Assembly: GCA_017501245.1 (NCBI GenBank)
Contig: JAFVXI010000013.1
Location: 333,889-397,888, forward strand
DNA length: 64,000 nt
Source of the DNA: Clostridia bacterium
GTDB taxonomy: Bacteria; Bacillota; Clostridia; Oscillospirales; CAG-272
Direction of reading: 5' to 3'
Shown here: positions 50,882 to 58,330 of the stretch, in pieces
Position numbering within the stretch: position 1 is the first letter of the stretch
Layout: each line of letters opens with the position of its first letter
Notes under the pieces: generated by a model
Database searches by the model: none
What the model saw: only the letters and a program-made list of their open reading frames with translations
Told to the model about the DNA's origin: nothing
Made by a program: the position numbers and the translations under genes

Positions 50882-51019
50882 ATGTTTCAGCCTTTAAATT
50901 TCGTAACCAATCTTAAGTATATGGGCGTTGGAATGCTCGGCGTCTTCATCATCGTCGGCGTTATCATCGGCGCAACCTATCTTATCGCTAAGCTCACCGC
51001 TCCCCGTAAGGATAAGTGA
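50882..51019 (+). CDS. 45-residue membrane protein, probable decarboxylase gamma-like subunit
   Basis: A 45-residue protein starting MFQPLNFVTNLKYMGVGML, with one membrane helix (GVFIIVGVIIGATYLIAKL) and a basic end APRKDK. It starts 10 bp after the beta subunit stop with a near-perfect AAGGAGGG RBS, so it is very likely translated. Position and layout match the gamma (OadG-type) subunit, which has one N-terminal helix and helps assemble the pump; normal OadG is longer, with a soluble tail. It was easy to miss because of its length. Confidence 0.85.
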   Translation: MFQPLNFVTNLKYMGVGMLGVFIIVGVIIGATYLIAKLTAPRKDK

Positions 51020-51126
51020 TATTTGCTTCACTTAAAGGGCGCAGCGCTCCCGGGGTGGCTAAATCTTTTATTCAGCATCCCGCGCGGTAGGGCTATTACC
51101 AAAAACTAAAAACTGCCTACACGGCA

Positions 51127-51163
51127 AGGGCGAGGATCACGGCGATCTCTCGCCCTCTTTTTT
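51127..51163 (+). terminator. terminator of the pyk-decarboxylase operon
   Basis: Stem AGGGCGAG/CTCGCCCT enclosing GATC...GATC, followed by CTTTTTT. Confidence 0.85.
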
Positions 51164-51246
51164 ACACCTTTCGTGACTTCGTCACAGAATAATTATGGAA
51201 AGATAGGTATAATATGATCGTAAGACAGGAAAAAAGGAGAACGAAA

Positions 51247-51867
51247 ATGTCAAATATAGATAAGAAGGCGCTCTACAACATAGGCTACGGTCTCTACGTT
51301 ATCACGAGCCAGGACGCTAAAAGAGATAACGGCATGATATCAAACACCGTCGTCCAGCTTTCCTCCGAGCCTCTTCGCATCGGCGTTTCCATCAACAAGT
51401 GCAACTACACCCACGACACCGTCAGGGCATCGTGCAGGATGAACGTTATGATGCTCACGGTCGATACACCCTTCAAGGTCTTTGAGGAGTTCGGCTTCCG
51501 CTCGGGCAGAGACTGCGACAAGTTTGAGGGCTGCTCGCCAAACCGATCCGAAAACGGTCTCGTCGTCCTCCCGAAGTATATAAACTCCTATATGTCGCTC
51601 GAGGTCGTGGGGTATACAGACCTTGGCAGCCACGGGCTGTTTATCTGCTCGGTCACCGAGGCGGAGGTCGTCTCCGACAGACCCTCGATGAGCTATGCGC
51701 ACTATCACGCACACGTAAAGCCGAAGCCCAAGGTAGAAAAGACCAAGAGCGCAGGCTACGTATGCACCGTCTGCGGCTACGTTCATCCTGAGGAGCCGGG
51801 CGATGACTTCGTCTGCCCTATCTGCAAGCACGGTGCCGACGCCTTCATCCCGGTTGCGGATGACTAG
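51247..51867 (+). CDS. flavin reductase-rubredoxin fusion protein
   Basis: A 206-residue protein with an N-terminal FMN-binding flavin reductase domain (YGLYVITSQD, NTVVQLSSEPLRIGVSINKCNYTHDT, residues 1-150), a short Lys/Pro linker, and a C-terminal rubredoxin-like domain with Cys173, 176, 190 and 193 (VCTVCGYVH, FVCPICKHG). This is the layout of high-molecular-weight rubredoxin (Hrb), which passes electrons from NAD(P)H to flavodiiron proteins for O2 or NO detoxification. The ATG at 51247 has AAAAAGGAG upstream; an earlier in-frame start has none. No flavodiiron gene is nearby. Confidence 0.9.
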   Translation: MSNIDKKALYNIGYGLYVITSQDAKRDNGMISNTVVQLSSEPLRIGVSINKCNYTHDTVRASCRMNVMMLTVDTPFKVFEEFGFRSGRDCDKFEGCSPNRSENGLVVLPKYINSYMSLEVVGYTDLGSHGLFICSVTEAEVVSDRPSMSYAHYHAHVKPKPKVEKTKSAGYVCTVCGYVHPEEPGDDFVCPICKHGADAFIPVADD

Positions 51868-51915
51868 TCGGAAGATATATTATTTGAAATTTTAGAAAAA
51901 AGAAAGGAATCAATT

Positions 51916-52716
51916 ATGGGACATCTTAAGGATAAAGTAGCAATAATCACCGGAGCGGGCTACGCAGTATTATCGGACGGCAGATGCGGCTCGATAGGCT
52001 ACGGAATTGCCACCGCTTACGCAAAGGAGGGAGCAAACCTCGTCATCACCGGCAGAAACGTCGCTAAGCTCGAGCGCGCAAAGGAGGAGCTTGAGAGGCT
52101 CTACGGCATCAGGGTGCTTGCCCTTGCCGCCGACATCTCGGCAGGCTCGGATAACGACGCCGTCGCAAAGGGCGTTGTCGACCGTGCGATAGAGGAGTTC
52201 GGCAGGATAGACGTGCTCATCAACAACGCTCAGGCATCCGCCTCGGGCGTAACCATTCAGGATCACACCGTCGAGCAGTTCGACCTCGCTATCTATTCCG
52301 GGCTTTACGCAACCTTCCACTATATGAAGGCGGCTTATCCCCATCTCAAGGAGACGAAGGGCTCGATCATCAACTTCGCCTCGGGCGCAGGCCTCTTCGG
52401 CAACTACGGCCAGGGCTCCTACGCTGCGGCAAAGGAGGCGATCAGAGGCCTCTCCCGCGTTGCGGCGACCGAGTGGGCTAAGGACGGCATCAACACCAAC
52501 GTTATCTGCCCCCTCGCCTGGACGGCACAGCTCGAGCAGTTTGAGCGTGCTTATCCCGACGCCTTCAAGGCGAATGTAAAAATGCCCCCCGCAGGCCACT
52601 TCGGCGACCCCGAATTGGAGATAGGCAGAGTTTGCGTTCAGCTCGCATCCCCCGACTTCAAGTATCTCAACGGCGAGACCCTCACCCTCGAGGGCGGAAT
52701 GGGCTTAAGACCCTGA
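51916..52716 (+). CDS. SDR family oxidoreductase
   Basis: A 266-residue short-chain dehydrogenase/reductase. The cofactor motif reads TGAG...GSIGYG, with an insertion of about nine residues between TGAG and GSIG. NNAQASAS follows the usual NNAG motif, and catalytic Ser156, Tyr169 and Lys173 (SYAAAKEA) are present. The substrate is unknown. It starts 48 bp after the flavin reductase-rubredoxin gene and has its own AAAGGAA RBS, so they may share a message. Three 22-bp repeats begin 10 bp after its stop. Confidence 0.88.
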   Translation: MGHLKDKVAIITGAGYAVLSDGRCGSIGYGIATAYAKEGANLVITGRNVAKLERAKEELERLYGIRVLALAADISAGSDNDAVAKGVVDRAIEEFGRIDVLINNAQASASGVTIQDHTVEQFDLAIYSGLYATFHYMKAAYPHLKETKGSIINFASGAGLFGNYGQGSYAAAKEAIRGLSRVAATEWAKDGINTNVICPLAWTAQLEQFERAYPDAFKANVKMPPAGHFGDPELEIGRVCVQLASPDFKYLNGETLTLEGGMGLRP

Positions 52717-52726
52717 GCCGACGAGT

Positions 52727-52792
52727 GCGCAGGGCTGAGAATACGAGCGCATAAGGCCGAGAATACAAGCGCATAAGGCTGAGAATACAAGC
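52727..52792. repeat. 22-bp tandem repeat, three copies
   Basis: Units at 52727-52748, 52749-52770 and 52771-52792, close to GCATAAGGCTGAGAATACAAGC. Copies 2 and 3 differ at one base; copy 1 is more diverged. It is directly downstream of the SDR gene. Confidence 0.9.
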
Positions 52793-52798
52793 TATATG

Positions 52799-52835
52799 GC
52801 GACCCGTGTCAGATCGGGTCGCCGTTTGGCTTTAT
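52799..52835 (+). terminator. probable terminator of the SDR gene
   Basis: Perfect 9-bp stem GGCGACCCG/CGGGTCGCC with an 8-base loop, followed by GTTTGGCTTT; the T tract is interrupted. Confidence 0.6.
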
Positions 52836-52884
52836 AGTTAAGGCGGTTAATAATTTTTCATTTTCCGAATGCCCCTTATCTATA

Positions 52885-52914
52885 TTGACAAAGCGAGCTT
52901 TTACATATTATAAT
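52885..52914 (+). promoter_or_regulatory. promoter upstream of the lipoprotein gene
   Basis: TTGACA, 18-bp spacer, TATAAT. The next gene starts 280 bp downstream, leaving a long leader. Confidence 0.65.
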
Positions 52915-52940
52915 TAATATAGATAGGGAAGAGCATAGCT

Positions 52941-53008
52941 CTTCGGAGTGTCGCTTGCCCTATCGGATGGAGCAAAGAATGTGCACTTCTTCGGAGCGCC
53001 GCTTGCCC
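52941..53008. repeat. 20-bp segment repeated at a 48-bp period
   Basis: CTTCGGAGTGTCGCTTGCCC at 52941-52960 and a copy with two C/T changes at 52989-53008, in the leader of the lipoprotein gene. Confidence 0.8.
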
Positions 53009-53195
53009 CGCCGTGTGATAAAAATAGGGCGCATCCTCATCCTGCTTCATCTCTCGCTTACCCAAGCCAAGGAAAAACATCTGTTATCCGTGGTCGACGC
53101 CCGGCTTTTTGCCGATCAGGCGTTTTCTCGACCGTGACCCCCGTTATGACAACAAAGAATTACATTATCTATGGCTTTTGCCGTGAGGAGGCATT

Positions 53196-53774
53196 ATGAA
53201 AAAGATCATTGCTGTACTCTTGCTTGTTTGCTGCGTGCTTTCACTCTCCAGCTGCGGGCTTCTCATCGACGTCGTGTTCGGCGCTATCACAAGGGTGTTC
53301 CCCGACTATGAGGAGCCGGACGCCGAGTTCCACGCAGAGCGTGTCTCGATCACTCTGACAGAGAGCTTCTTTGCCTACGAGGAGTATGACGATCATTATT
53401 CCTTTATGTCGGCTAATTCAACCACCGTCACGGTAGAGAAGTATCCCTTCGTATCCTCCATCTTCGAGGAGGGGAAGAGCATAACCGAGTATACCGAGCA
53501 GATGTGCCTCGAGATGGAGCGCATCCAGGAGGATGACGACATCTTCAAGCTCTATGACTTCTCCGAGGTCACCACGAGGGACGGTTATGCATATTTCGTC
53601 TGCTCCACCTTCTCGGGCGTCGAGATGAAGTGCTTGTTCTCTATGTTCAACGGCGGCGACGCTATTTACGCCGTCTATTTCATCTGCCCCTTCTTCGATT
53701 ACGAAACCTACGAGCCCTACTTCCTCAAGTGGGCAGATTCGGTAAGGATAGATAACGCAAATTCCCAGGCTTAG
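53196..53774 (+). CDS. hypothetical lipoprotein
   Basis: A 192-residue lipoprotein with a lipobox ending at Cys20 (LSSC) and a GAGGAGG RBS. The mature part is acidic and rich in aromatic residues (FFAYEEYDDHYSF, CPFFDYETYEPYFLKWADSV), with no domain that I recognise. The C-terminal FLKWADSVRI resembles the end of small extracytoplasmic proteins that compute a membrane-stress or binding output, but this is only an impression. It is followed by the PHP gene after 45 bp. Confidence 0.78.
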   Translation: MKKIIAVLLLVCCVLSLSSCGLLIDVVFGAITRVFPDYEEPDAEFHAERVSITLTESFFAYEEYDDHYSFMSANSTTVTVEKYPFVSSIFEEGKSITEYTEQMCLEMERIQEDDDIFKLYDFSEVTTRDGYAYFVCSTFSGVEMKCLFSMFNGGDAIYAVYFICPFFDYETYEPYFLKWADSVRIDNANSQA

Positions 53775-53819
53775 AATACAGTCATCGTCACGTCCCTAGC
53801 AAAAAGGAGAAAAAGAAAA

Positions 53820-54854
53820 ATGAGAAAATATCTTTTGCCCGAGGGCGGCAGCTTTTATAAGGCAAATCTGCATTGCCACACGAATATCTCGGACGGAAAG
53901 CTCTCTCCAGCAGAGATCAAGGAGCTTTATCTCTCCGAGGGCTATTCGGCAGTCGCCTACACCGACCACGACGTTATGATCCCTCATCACGAGCTGACCG
54001 ACGAGCGCTTCGTCGCTCTGACCGGCGTTGAATACGAGATAAACCAATATAATTCCTACCCCGGCAAAAGGGGAGGGACTACCACGCATCTATGCTTTAT
54101 CGCCCCCACCGCCGACACCGAGATCCAGCCGCTCTGGAACGAGAGATACGCCTACGTAGGCGCCGCTCCCCAGAATGCCGCAAGGGTCAAGTTCGACCCC
54201 GATCAGCCCGAGTACGTGCGAGATTTCTCGCCCGAGAGCGTTAACGCTACGATAAAGGGGATGAGAGATGCGGGCTTCTTCGCCACGCACAACCACCCCT
54301 GCTGGTCGCAGGAGGATGCGAGCAGATATACGCAGTTCGAGGGGCTGAACGCCGTCGAGATCTATAACGGCGGCGAGGAGAGGCTCGGCATCGAGAGCTA
54401 TAACCCCGCATTTTACGACGACGTGCTCAGAGCGGGCAGACGCGTTTTCTGCGTTGCCACCGACGACAACCACAACAAGCACCCCTACGGCACCAAGGAA
54501 TGCGACTCCTGCCGTGGCTACGTTATGATCAAGGCGCCCGAGCTGTCCTACGACGCTCTTATGGCGGCGCTCTTCAAGGGCGATTTCTACGCATCGAGGG
54601 CGCCCGAGATCAAGGAGCTTTACGTCGAGGACGGCAGAGTGTATATCAAAACCTCCCCCGCCGAGGCTATCTATTATAAGTCCGCTCTCCGCCGCTCCGC
54701 AATCGTTTTCGCAAAGGATGGCGAGCAGCTGACCGAGGCGAGCTTTGAGGTCAGACCCGACGACGGCAGCTTCCGCCTGACCGTAAAGGATAAGGACGGC
54801 CTCACGGCAAACACCTCGGCATACTTCCTCGACACCCTCGAGGGTGCGCTATGA
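53820..54854 (+). CDS. PHP domain phosphoesterase
   Basis: A 344-residue PHP-domain protein with the metal ligands in NLHCHTNISDG (His18, His20), YTDHD (49-51), a central THNHPCW and ATDDNH. The C-terminal 90 residues form a beta domain (FEVRPDDGSFRLTVKDKDG). PHP proteins hydrolyse phosphoesters such as nucleotides or sugar phosphates; the substrate here is unknown. The RBS AAAAAGGAG is a little distant from the ATG. Its end overlaps the cyclase gene by 4 bases (ATGA), so the two are translationally coupled. Confidence 0.88.
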   Translation: MRKYLLPEGGSFYKANLHCHTNISDGKLSPAEIKELYLSEGYSAVAYTDHDVMIPHHELTDERFVALTGVEYEINQYNSYPGKRGGTTTHLCFIAPTADTEIQPLWNERYAYVGAAPQNAARVKFDPDQPEYVRDFSPESVNATIKGMRDAGFFATHNHPCWSQEDASRYTQFEGLNAVEIYNGGEERLGIESYNPAFYDDVLRAGRRVFCVATDDNHNKHPYGTKECDSCRGYVMIKAPELSYDALMAALFKGDFYASRAPEIKELYVEDGRVYIKTSPAEAIYYKSALRRSAIVFAKDGEQLTEASFEVRPDDGSFRLTVKDKDGLTANTSAYFLDTLEGAL

Positions 54855-55495
54855 TTGCGATAGACCTCACCCACCCGATCAGGGAGGGAATGCCCGTCTA
54901 CCCCGGCACCGAGCCACCCGTCATAACCGACGCCGCTCTTATCGTCAAGGATCACTACCGTGAGAAGAAGATTTGCCTTTATTCTCACACGGGTACCCAC
55001 CTGGATGCCCCCGCCCACCTTCTCGAGGGCGGAAGGACGCTCGACAGCTACGATGCCTCAGCCTTCCTTGGCAGGGCGATAGTCGTCGATTGCGCCGATA
55101 TCGGGGAGGACGGAGAGATAACCTCCGAGCGCATATCCCGCCACCCGCATCTCGGGGAGGCAGAGTTCGTTCTTTTCTATACGGGCTGGGATAAAAGATG
55201 GGGCTCCGAGAGCTATTTTCACGGCTACCCGACCCTCACGGAGGATGCCGTGGAGCTTCTTCTCTCGCTTGGTTTAAAGGGCATCGGCTTTGATACTATA
55301 AGCCCTGATAAGCTCGAAAATGTAAACCTAACCATACATAAGCGCTATCTTTCGGGTGGCGGAGGGCTGATAATCGAAAATCTCACGGGGCTTGAGCGCC
55401 TCGGCTGCGAGCCGTTTTCGTTTATATGCCTGCCGCTTGATCTCGAGGATGCCGACGGCGCCCCCGCAAGGGCTGTCGCTATCCTTGAGGGCTGA
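54851..55495 (+). CDS. cyclase family protein (kynurenine formamidase-like)
   Basis: A 214-residue metal-dependent hydrolase of the cyclase/KynB family. The zinc motif HTGTHLDAPAH lies at 46-56, and the N-terminus IDLTHPIREGMPVYPG is characteristic. Members hydrolyse N-formylkynurenine, isatin or lactone-like amides. No tryptophan catabolism genes are nearby, so kynurenine is not a safe substrate guess. It starts in a 4-base overlap with the PHP gene, which suggests that both act in one short pathway. Confidence 0.88.
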   Translation: MIAIDLTHPIREGMPVYPGTEPPVITDAALIVKDHYREKKICLYSHTGTHLDAPAHLLEGGRTLDSYDASAFLGRAIVVDCADIGEDGEITSERISRHPHLGEAEFVLFYTGWDKRWGSESYFHGYPTLTEDAVELLLSLGLKGIGFDTISPDKLENVNLTIHKRYLSGGGGLIIENLTGLERLGCEPFSFICLPLDLEDADGAPARAVAILEG

Positions 55496-55717
55496 CGCGC
55501 CCGAGCGCAAGGAGCACACCATCCTTTACGGGCTCGCTTACCGTTAAAATACGGACCGCATCCGTCGGCGGCGGATAGATTATTGATCTTCTGCTACACC
55601 GACCTCGCTTGCGGCTCCCCCGCATCACCGCTTATTGTGCGCCACGGCGCTTGATATAAGAAAAATGACTTTAGAAAACATCATCGCCCACACGGGCAAA
55701 GGAAAGGAGAAACCTAA

Positions 55718-56932
55718 ATGAAAAAAATCACGTCCCTCGTTCTCGTTATCGTTATGCTTGCTTCGCTTGCGCTCTTCACGGCTTGCAACAAGCCCGAGGA
55801 GCCTGTAACACCCGAGTATGCAAGAATGACTATTGATATCAACCCCAGCGTTGAGTTTATGCTTGACGAGGAGGGCAAGGTCGCATCCGTTACCGCTCTT
55901 AACGACGACGGAAGCATCCTTATCGCAGGCGAGGTATTCGTCGGCAAGACCGCAGAGGAGGCGACCGAGCTTATGCTCACCGTAGCAGGCGAGACCGGCT
56001 ATCTCGTAAAGGGCAACGTTACCGCAGATGAAAACAACGTAAAGATCTCCGTCTCCGGCGACGGCAAGTATGCCGAGGAGCTTTACAAAAAGGTTGAGGC
56101 GGAGGCAAAAAGCACCCTTGAGGCTATCGACGTTGAGGCGATTGTAACCGAGGTTGACGCTATGGGCGTTGAGGCTCTCCGCGAGCTCGCCGTAGCGACC
56201 GCAGGCATCACCGAGGAGGAGGCAGAGGCTATGACCGAGGCTGAGCTTTGCGAGGCTATCTCTGCCGCACGTATAGAAACCGCACTGCTTCTCACCGAGG
56301 AGCTTCGTGAGCTCTACTACGAGGCAAAGGACTACGAGATAGAGTTTGCAAAGAGCAGATACACCGCAGAGCTTATCGAGGGTCTCGGAGGTCTCTACAC
56401 CCTTCTTCTTAACCAGTACAACAAGGCGCTCGAGACCTGCGAGAAGGCGGTTGACACTCTTGAGAAGCTCAGATATGAGACCCTCATCGACCCCGACTCT
56501 CAGTATCAGAAGGCGCTCGTCGCCCTCCGTGAGTCCAAGACCGAGCTTCTCAAGCAGAGGACTTACACAGCATCCCTTGACGTAAACGGCGAGGAGTTTG
56601 CATCCGCAGAGGTCAAGCTCGGGCTCGACGAGGAGAGATACGAGCAGGCTCTCGCAGCCTTTGAGCGTATCGGCGAGGCTGCAAATCTCGGCTTTGATTC
56701 CGCTATCGCAGGCATAGAGGCAGCACGCCTTGCTATGAAGAGCATCGAGGAGACTCTCCCTGACTCCATTGAGGAGCAGCTCACTGCAGACGCAGAGGCG
56801 CTTGAGACCTACCTCAACGATGCAAAGGACGGCTTCTTCACCGAGTTTGAGACCCTCTACGGCGAGGATATCGCAAAGATCGAGGAGCAGCTCTTAGCAG
56901 AAAAGGCAAAGCTCAAGGGCGAGGCGGCTTAA
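55718..56932 (+). CDS. lipoprotein with RsgI-like extracellular domain and helical region
   Basis: A 404-residue lipoprotein (lipobox FTAC, Cys23; RBS AAAGGAGAAAC). Residues 35-60 match the hallmark of the RsgI extracellular domain (MTIDINPSVEFMLDEEGKVASV, then ALNDDG), which is usually part of a membrane-bound anti-sigma-I factor. Here there is no cytoplasmic anti-sigma part; the domain is carried on a lipoprotein and followed by a long Glu/Ala/Leu-rich helical region (about 125-400) with coiled-coil character. It may sense or bind surface glycans or signal in trans. No sigma-I gene is in the window. Confidence 0.78.
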   Translation: MKKITSLVLVIVMLASLALFTACNKPEEPVTPEYARMTIDINPSVEFMLDEEGKVASVTALNDDGSILIAGEVFVGKTAEEATELMLTVAGETGYLVKGNVTADENNVKISVSGDGKYAEELYKKVEAEAKSTLEAIDVEAIVTEVDAMGVEALRELAVATAGITEEEAEAMTEAELCEAISAARIETALLLTEELRELYYEAKDYEIEFAKSRYTAELIEGLGGLYTLLLNQYNKALETCEKAVDTLEKLRYETLIDPDSQYQKALVALRESKTELLKQRTYTASLDVNGEEFASAEVKLGLDEERYEQALAAFERIGEAANLGFDSAIAGIEAARLAMKSIEETLPDSIEEQLTADAEALETYLNDAKDGFFTEFETLYGEDIAKIEEQLLAEKAKLKGEAA

Positions 56933-57028
56933 AGTCCCACAGGTGCATAAATTCGCCCCGATATACGCCCCTCGGGTGTCATCTTTCGGCTTTTACCGAT
57001 TTTTGACAGGGTTTTATTTAATTAGGTA

Positions 57029-57058
57029 TTGACATTTGCCTCATCTCTTTGGTATAAT
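57029..57058 (+). promoter_or_regulatory. promoter of the small membrane protein gene
   Basis: TTGACA, 18-bp spacer, TATAAT; the ATG is about 57 bp downstream. Confidence 0.8.
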
Positions 57059-57115
57059 GATTATATCTATAAATATATCTTAAAAGTGTTGCTACAAATG
57101 CAACGGGAGGTTCAT

Positions 57116-57505
57116 ATGAGGCCTAATTATATAGCACGTAAGAGCGCTTGGCTTGCGCTCAGATGGTGGTGCATTCTCTTCTTCTTCCTCGTCATTCCGC
57201 TTATCATCCAGATCTTCCTGATCATCGAGGCTAAGCGCCACACCTACGAGTTCTACGACGACAGGATCGTTGAGAAGAGTGGTATCTTCTCCATCAGAGA
57301 GAGGCAGAGCGTGTTCGCAGGCGTATACACCGTAACCGTAAGACAGAGCTTTATCGGCAGGATCTTCGGCTTTGGTGACGTTACCGTTGATTGCCCCGGC
57401 TATTGGGATATCAACACCTGCGGTCTTAAAAACCCCCACGGCCTTAAGAACTATCTTAAGTCCAAGATCACCGCAAGGGGCGTTAACTCCGTTATCGTTG
57501 AGTAA
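57116..57505 (+). CDS. small membrane protein with PH-like (bPH2/YdbS-type) domain
   Basis: A 129-residue protein. The N-terminus has one or two membrane segments (AWLALRWWCILFFFLVIPLIIQIFLI, given in parts), followed by a small beta domain (TYEFYDDRIVEKSGIFSIRE, GRIFGFGDVTVDCPGYW) that fits the bacterial pleckstrin-like bPH2 family. GGGAGG five bases before the ATG at 57116 decides the start over the longer frame. Function of the family is unclear, with roles in membrane stress proposed. It has its own promoter and terminator. Confidence 0.8.
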   Translation: MRPNYIARKSAWLALRWWCILFFFLVIPLIIQIFLIIEAKRHTYEFYDDRIVEKSGIFSIRERQSVFAGVYTVTVRQSFIGRIFGFGDVTVDCPGYWDINTCGLKNPHGLKNYLKSKITARGVNSVIVE

Positions 57506-57522
57506 TTTTGCAGAAATTATAA

Positions 57523-57556
57523 ATGGCTACCCTATCACCGGGGTAGCCATTTTTTT
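57523..57556 (+). terminator. terminator of the bPH2-type gene
   Basis: Perfect 10-bp stem ATGGCTACCC/GGGTAGCCAT with an 8-base loop, then TTTTTT. Confidence 0.93.
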
Positions 57557-57710
57557 GCCCTATGAGAGGGCGCCTTTTTGCTTGGAGTAGCCTGCGACTA
57601 ACAAGCTCCTCGATGTTTTGCCGCCCGGCGGCTTGAAGCTCTTTGCCGTTTTGCCGCCCTACGGCTTTAAGCCCCTCGCCACCGGTTTTCGCTCTTGCGG
57701 ACTCTATGCG

Positions 57711-58169
57711 TCAGGAGTACATTCCGTTTGCCGAGAGGTAGTTGTAGAGCATCTCGCCGTGGTTTTGCTCCTCCTTCTGGATGTGGGCGAGCGTGTCACG
57801 AAGCACGGGGCTTGAAAACTCAAAGACCGAGGTGTCGTAAACGCCCGACACGTGCTTCTCCATCGAGAGGGCGTCGCGGCAGAGGTAGGCGTCGTCCTGC
57901 CTTCCGTCGGCGTCTGCGGGGCTTGGGGAGGGCTCAAGCTTGCACTTTACCGCCGAGGGCGACTCCGACGGCATCGAAACCTCGGTGCCTCCCATGATCT
58001 CCACGATGGTCGATAGGTGCTTCTGCTCGGCACGGGACAGGTCGGAGAACAGCTGCTTTAAGGATGGGTCGTTTGCCATGGTCGAATACTTTGAGTATTT
58101 CTCAATACATAGGATCTCCTGGGATTTCAGATCGGTGAGCAGGCTATGCTCCTTTTGCGTTAGGGTCAT
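57711..58169 (-). CDS. CotF-like spore coat protein (ferritin-like)
   Basis: A 152-residue, all-helical ferritin-like protein of the CotF family. The N-terminal helix TQKEHSLLTDLKSQEILCIEKYSKY and the C-terminal VFEFSSPVLRDTLAHIQKEEQNHGEMLYNYL are typical. The family is found in spore coats of Bacilli and Clostridia, which suggests that the organism belongs to a spore-forming lineage, though CotF-like proteins also exist in non-sporulating relatives. RBS AAAAGGAGAC is well placed. Confidence 0.85.
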   Translation of the reverse strand: MTLTQKEHSLLTDLKSQEILCIEKYSKYSTMANDPSLKQLFSDLSRAEQKHLSTIVEIMGGTEVSMPSESPSAVKCKLEPSPSPADADGRQDDAYLCRDALSMEKHVSGVYDTSVFEFSSPVLRDTLAHIQKEEQNHGEMLYNYLSANGMYS

Positions 58170-58249
58170 TTTTTCGTCTCCTTTTCGTTTTGGGTTAGGT
58201 CATTATTGGCATGATCAGCCCGTCTTATTCGCATAGCCCCCGATAAACG

Positions 58250-58290
58250 AAAGAGATAACGCATCGGTCGAGCCGAAACGTTATCTCTTT
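58250..58290 (-). terminator. probable terminator of the ABC exporter gene
   Basis: 12-bp stem AAAGAGATAACG/CGTTATCTCTTT with a 17-base loop and moderate T content on the minus side. Confidence 0.55.
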
Positions 58291-58330
58291 CTTATTTTGC
58301 CTTTAGCTTAAGAAAAACGCAAAAGCTTTT

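Larger units (their letters stand above)
52717..53195. other. 479-bp gap with two small repeat families
   Basis: Contains three 22-bp tandem repeats (52727-52792), a T-poor terminator (52799-52835), a promoter (52885-52914) and a 20-bp segment duplicated at a 48-bp period (52941-53008). A frame of 83 codons through the duplicated part has no RBS and odd composition and is not called. Confidence 0.6.

Noticed and set aside
52948..53199. 83-codon frame before the lipoprotein gene
   Set aside because: No RBS, crosses a duplicated leader segment and overlaps the start of the lipoprotein gene.
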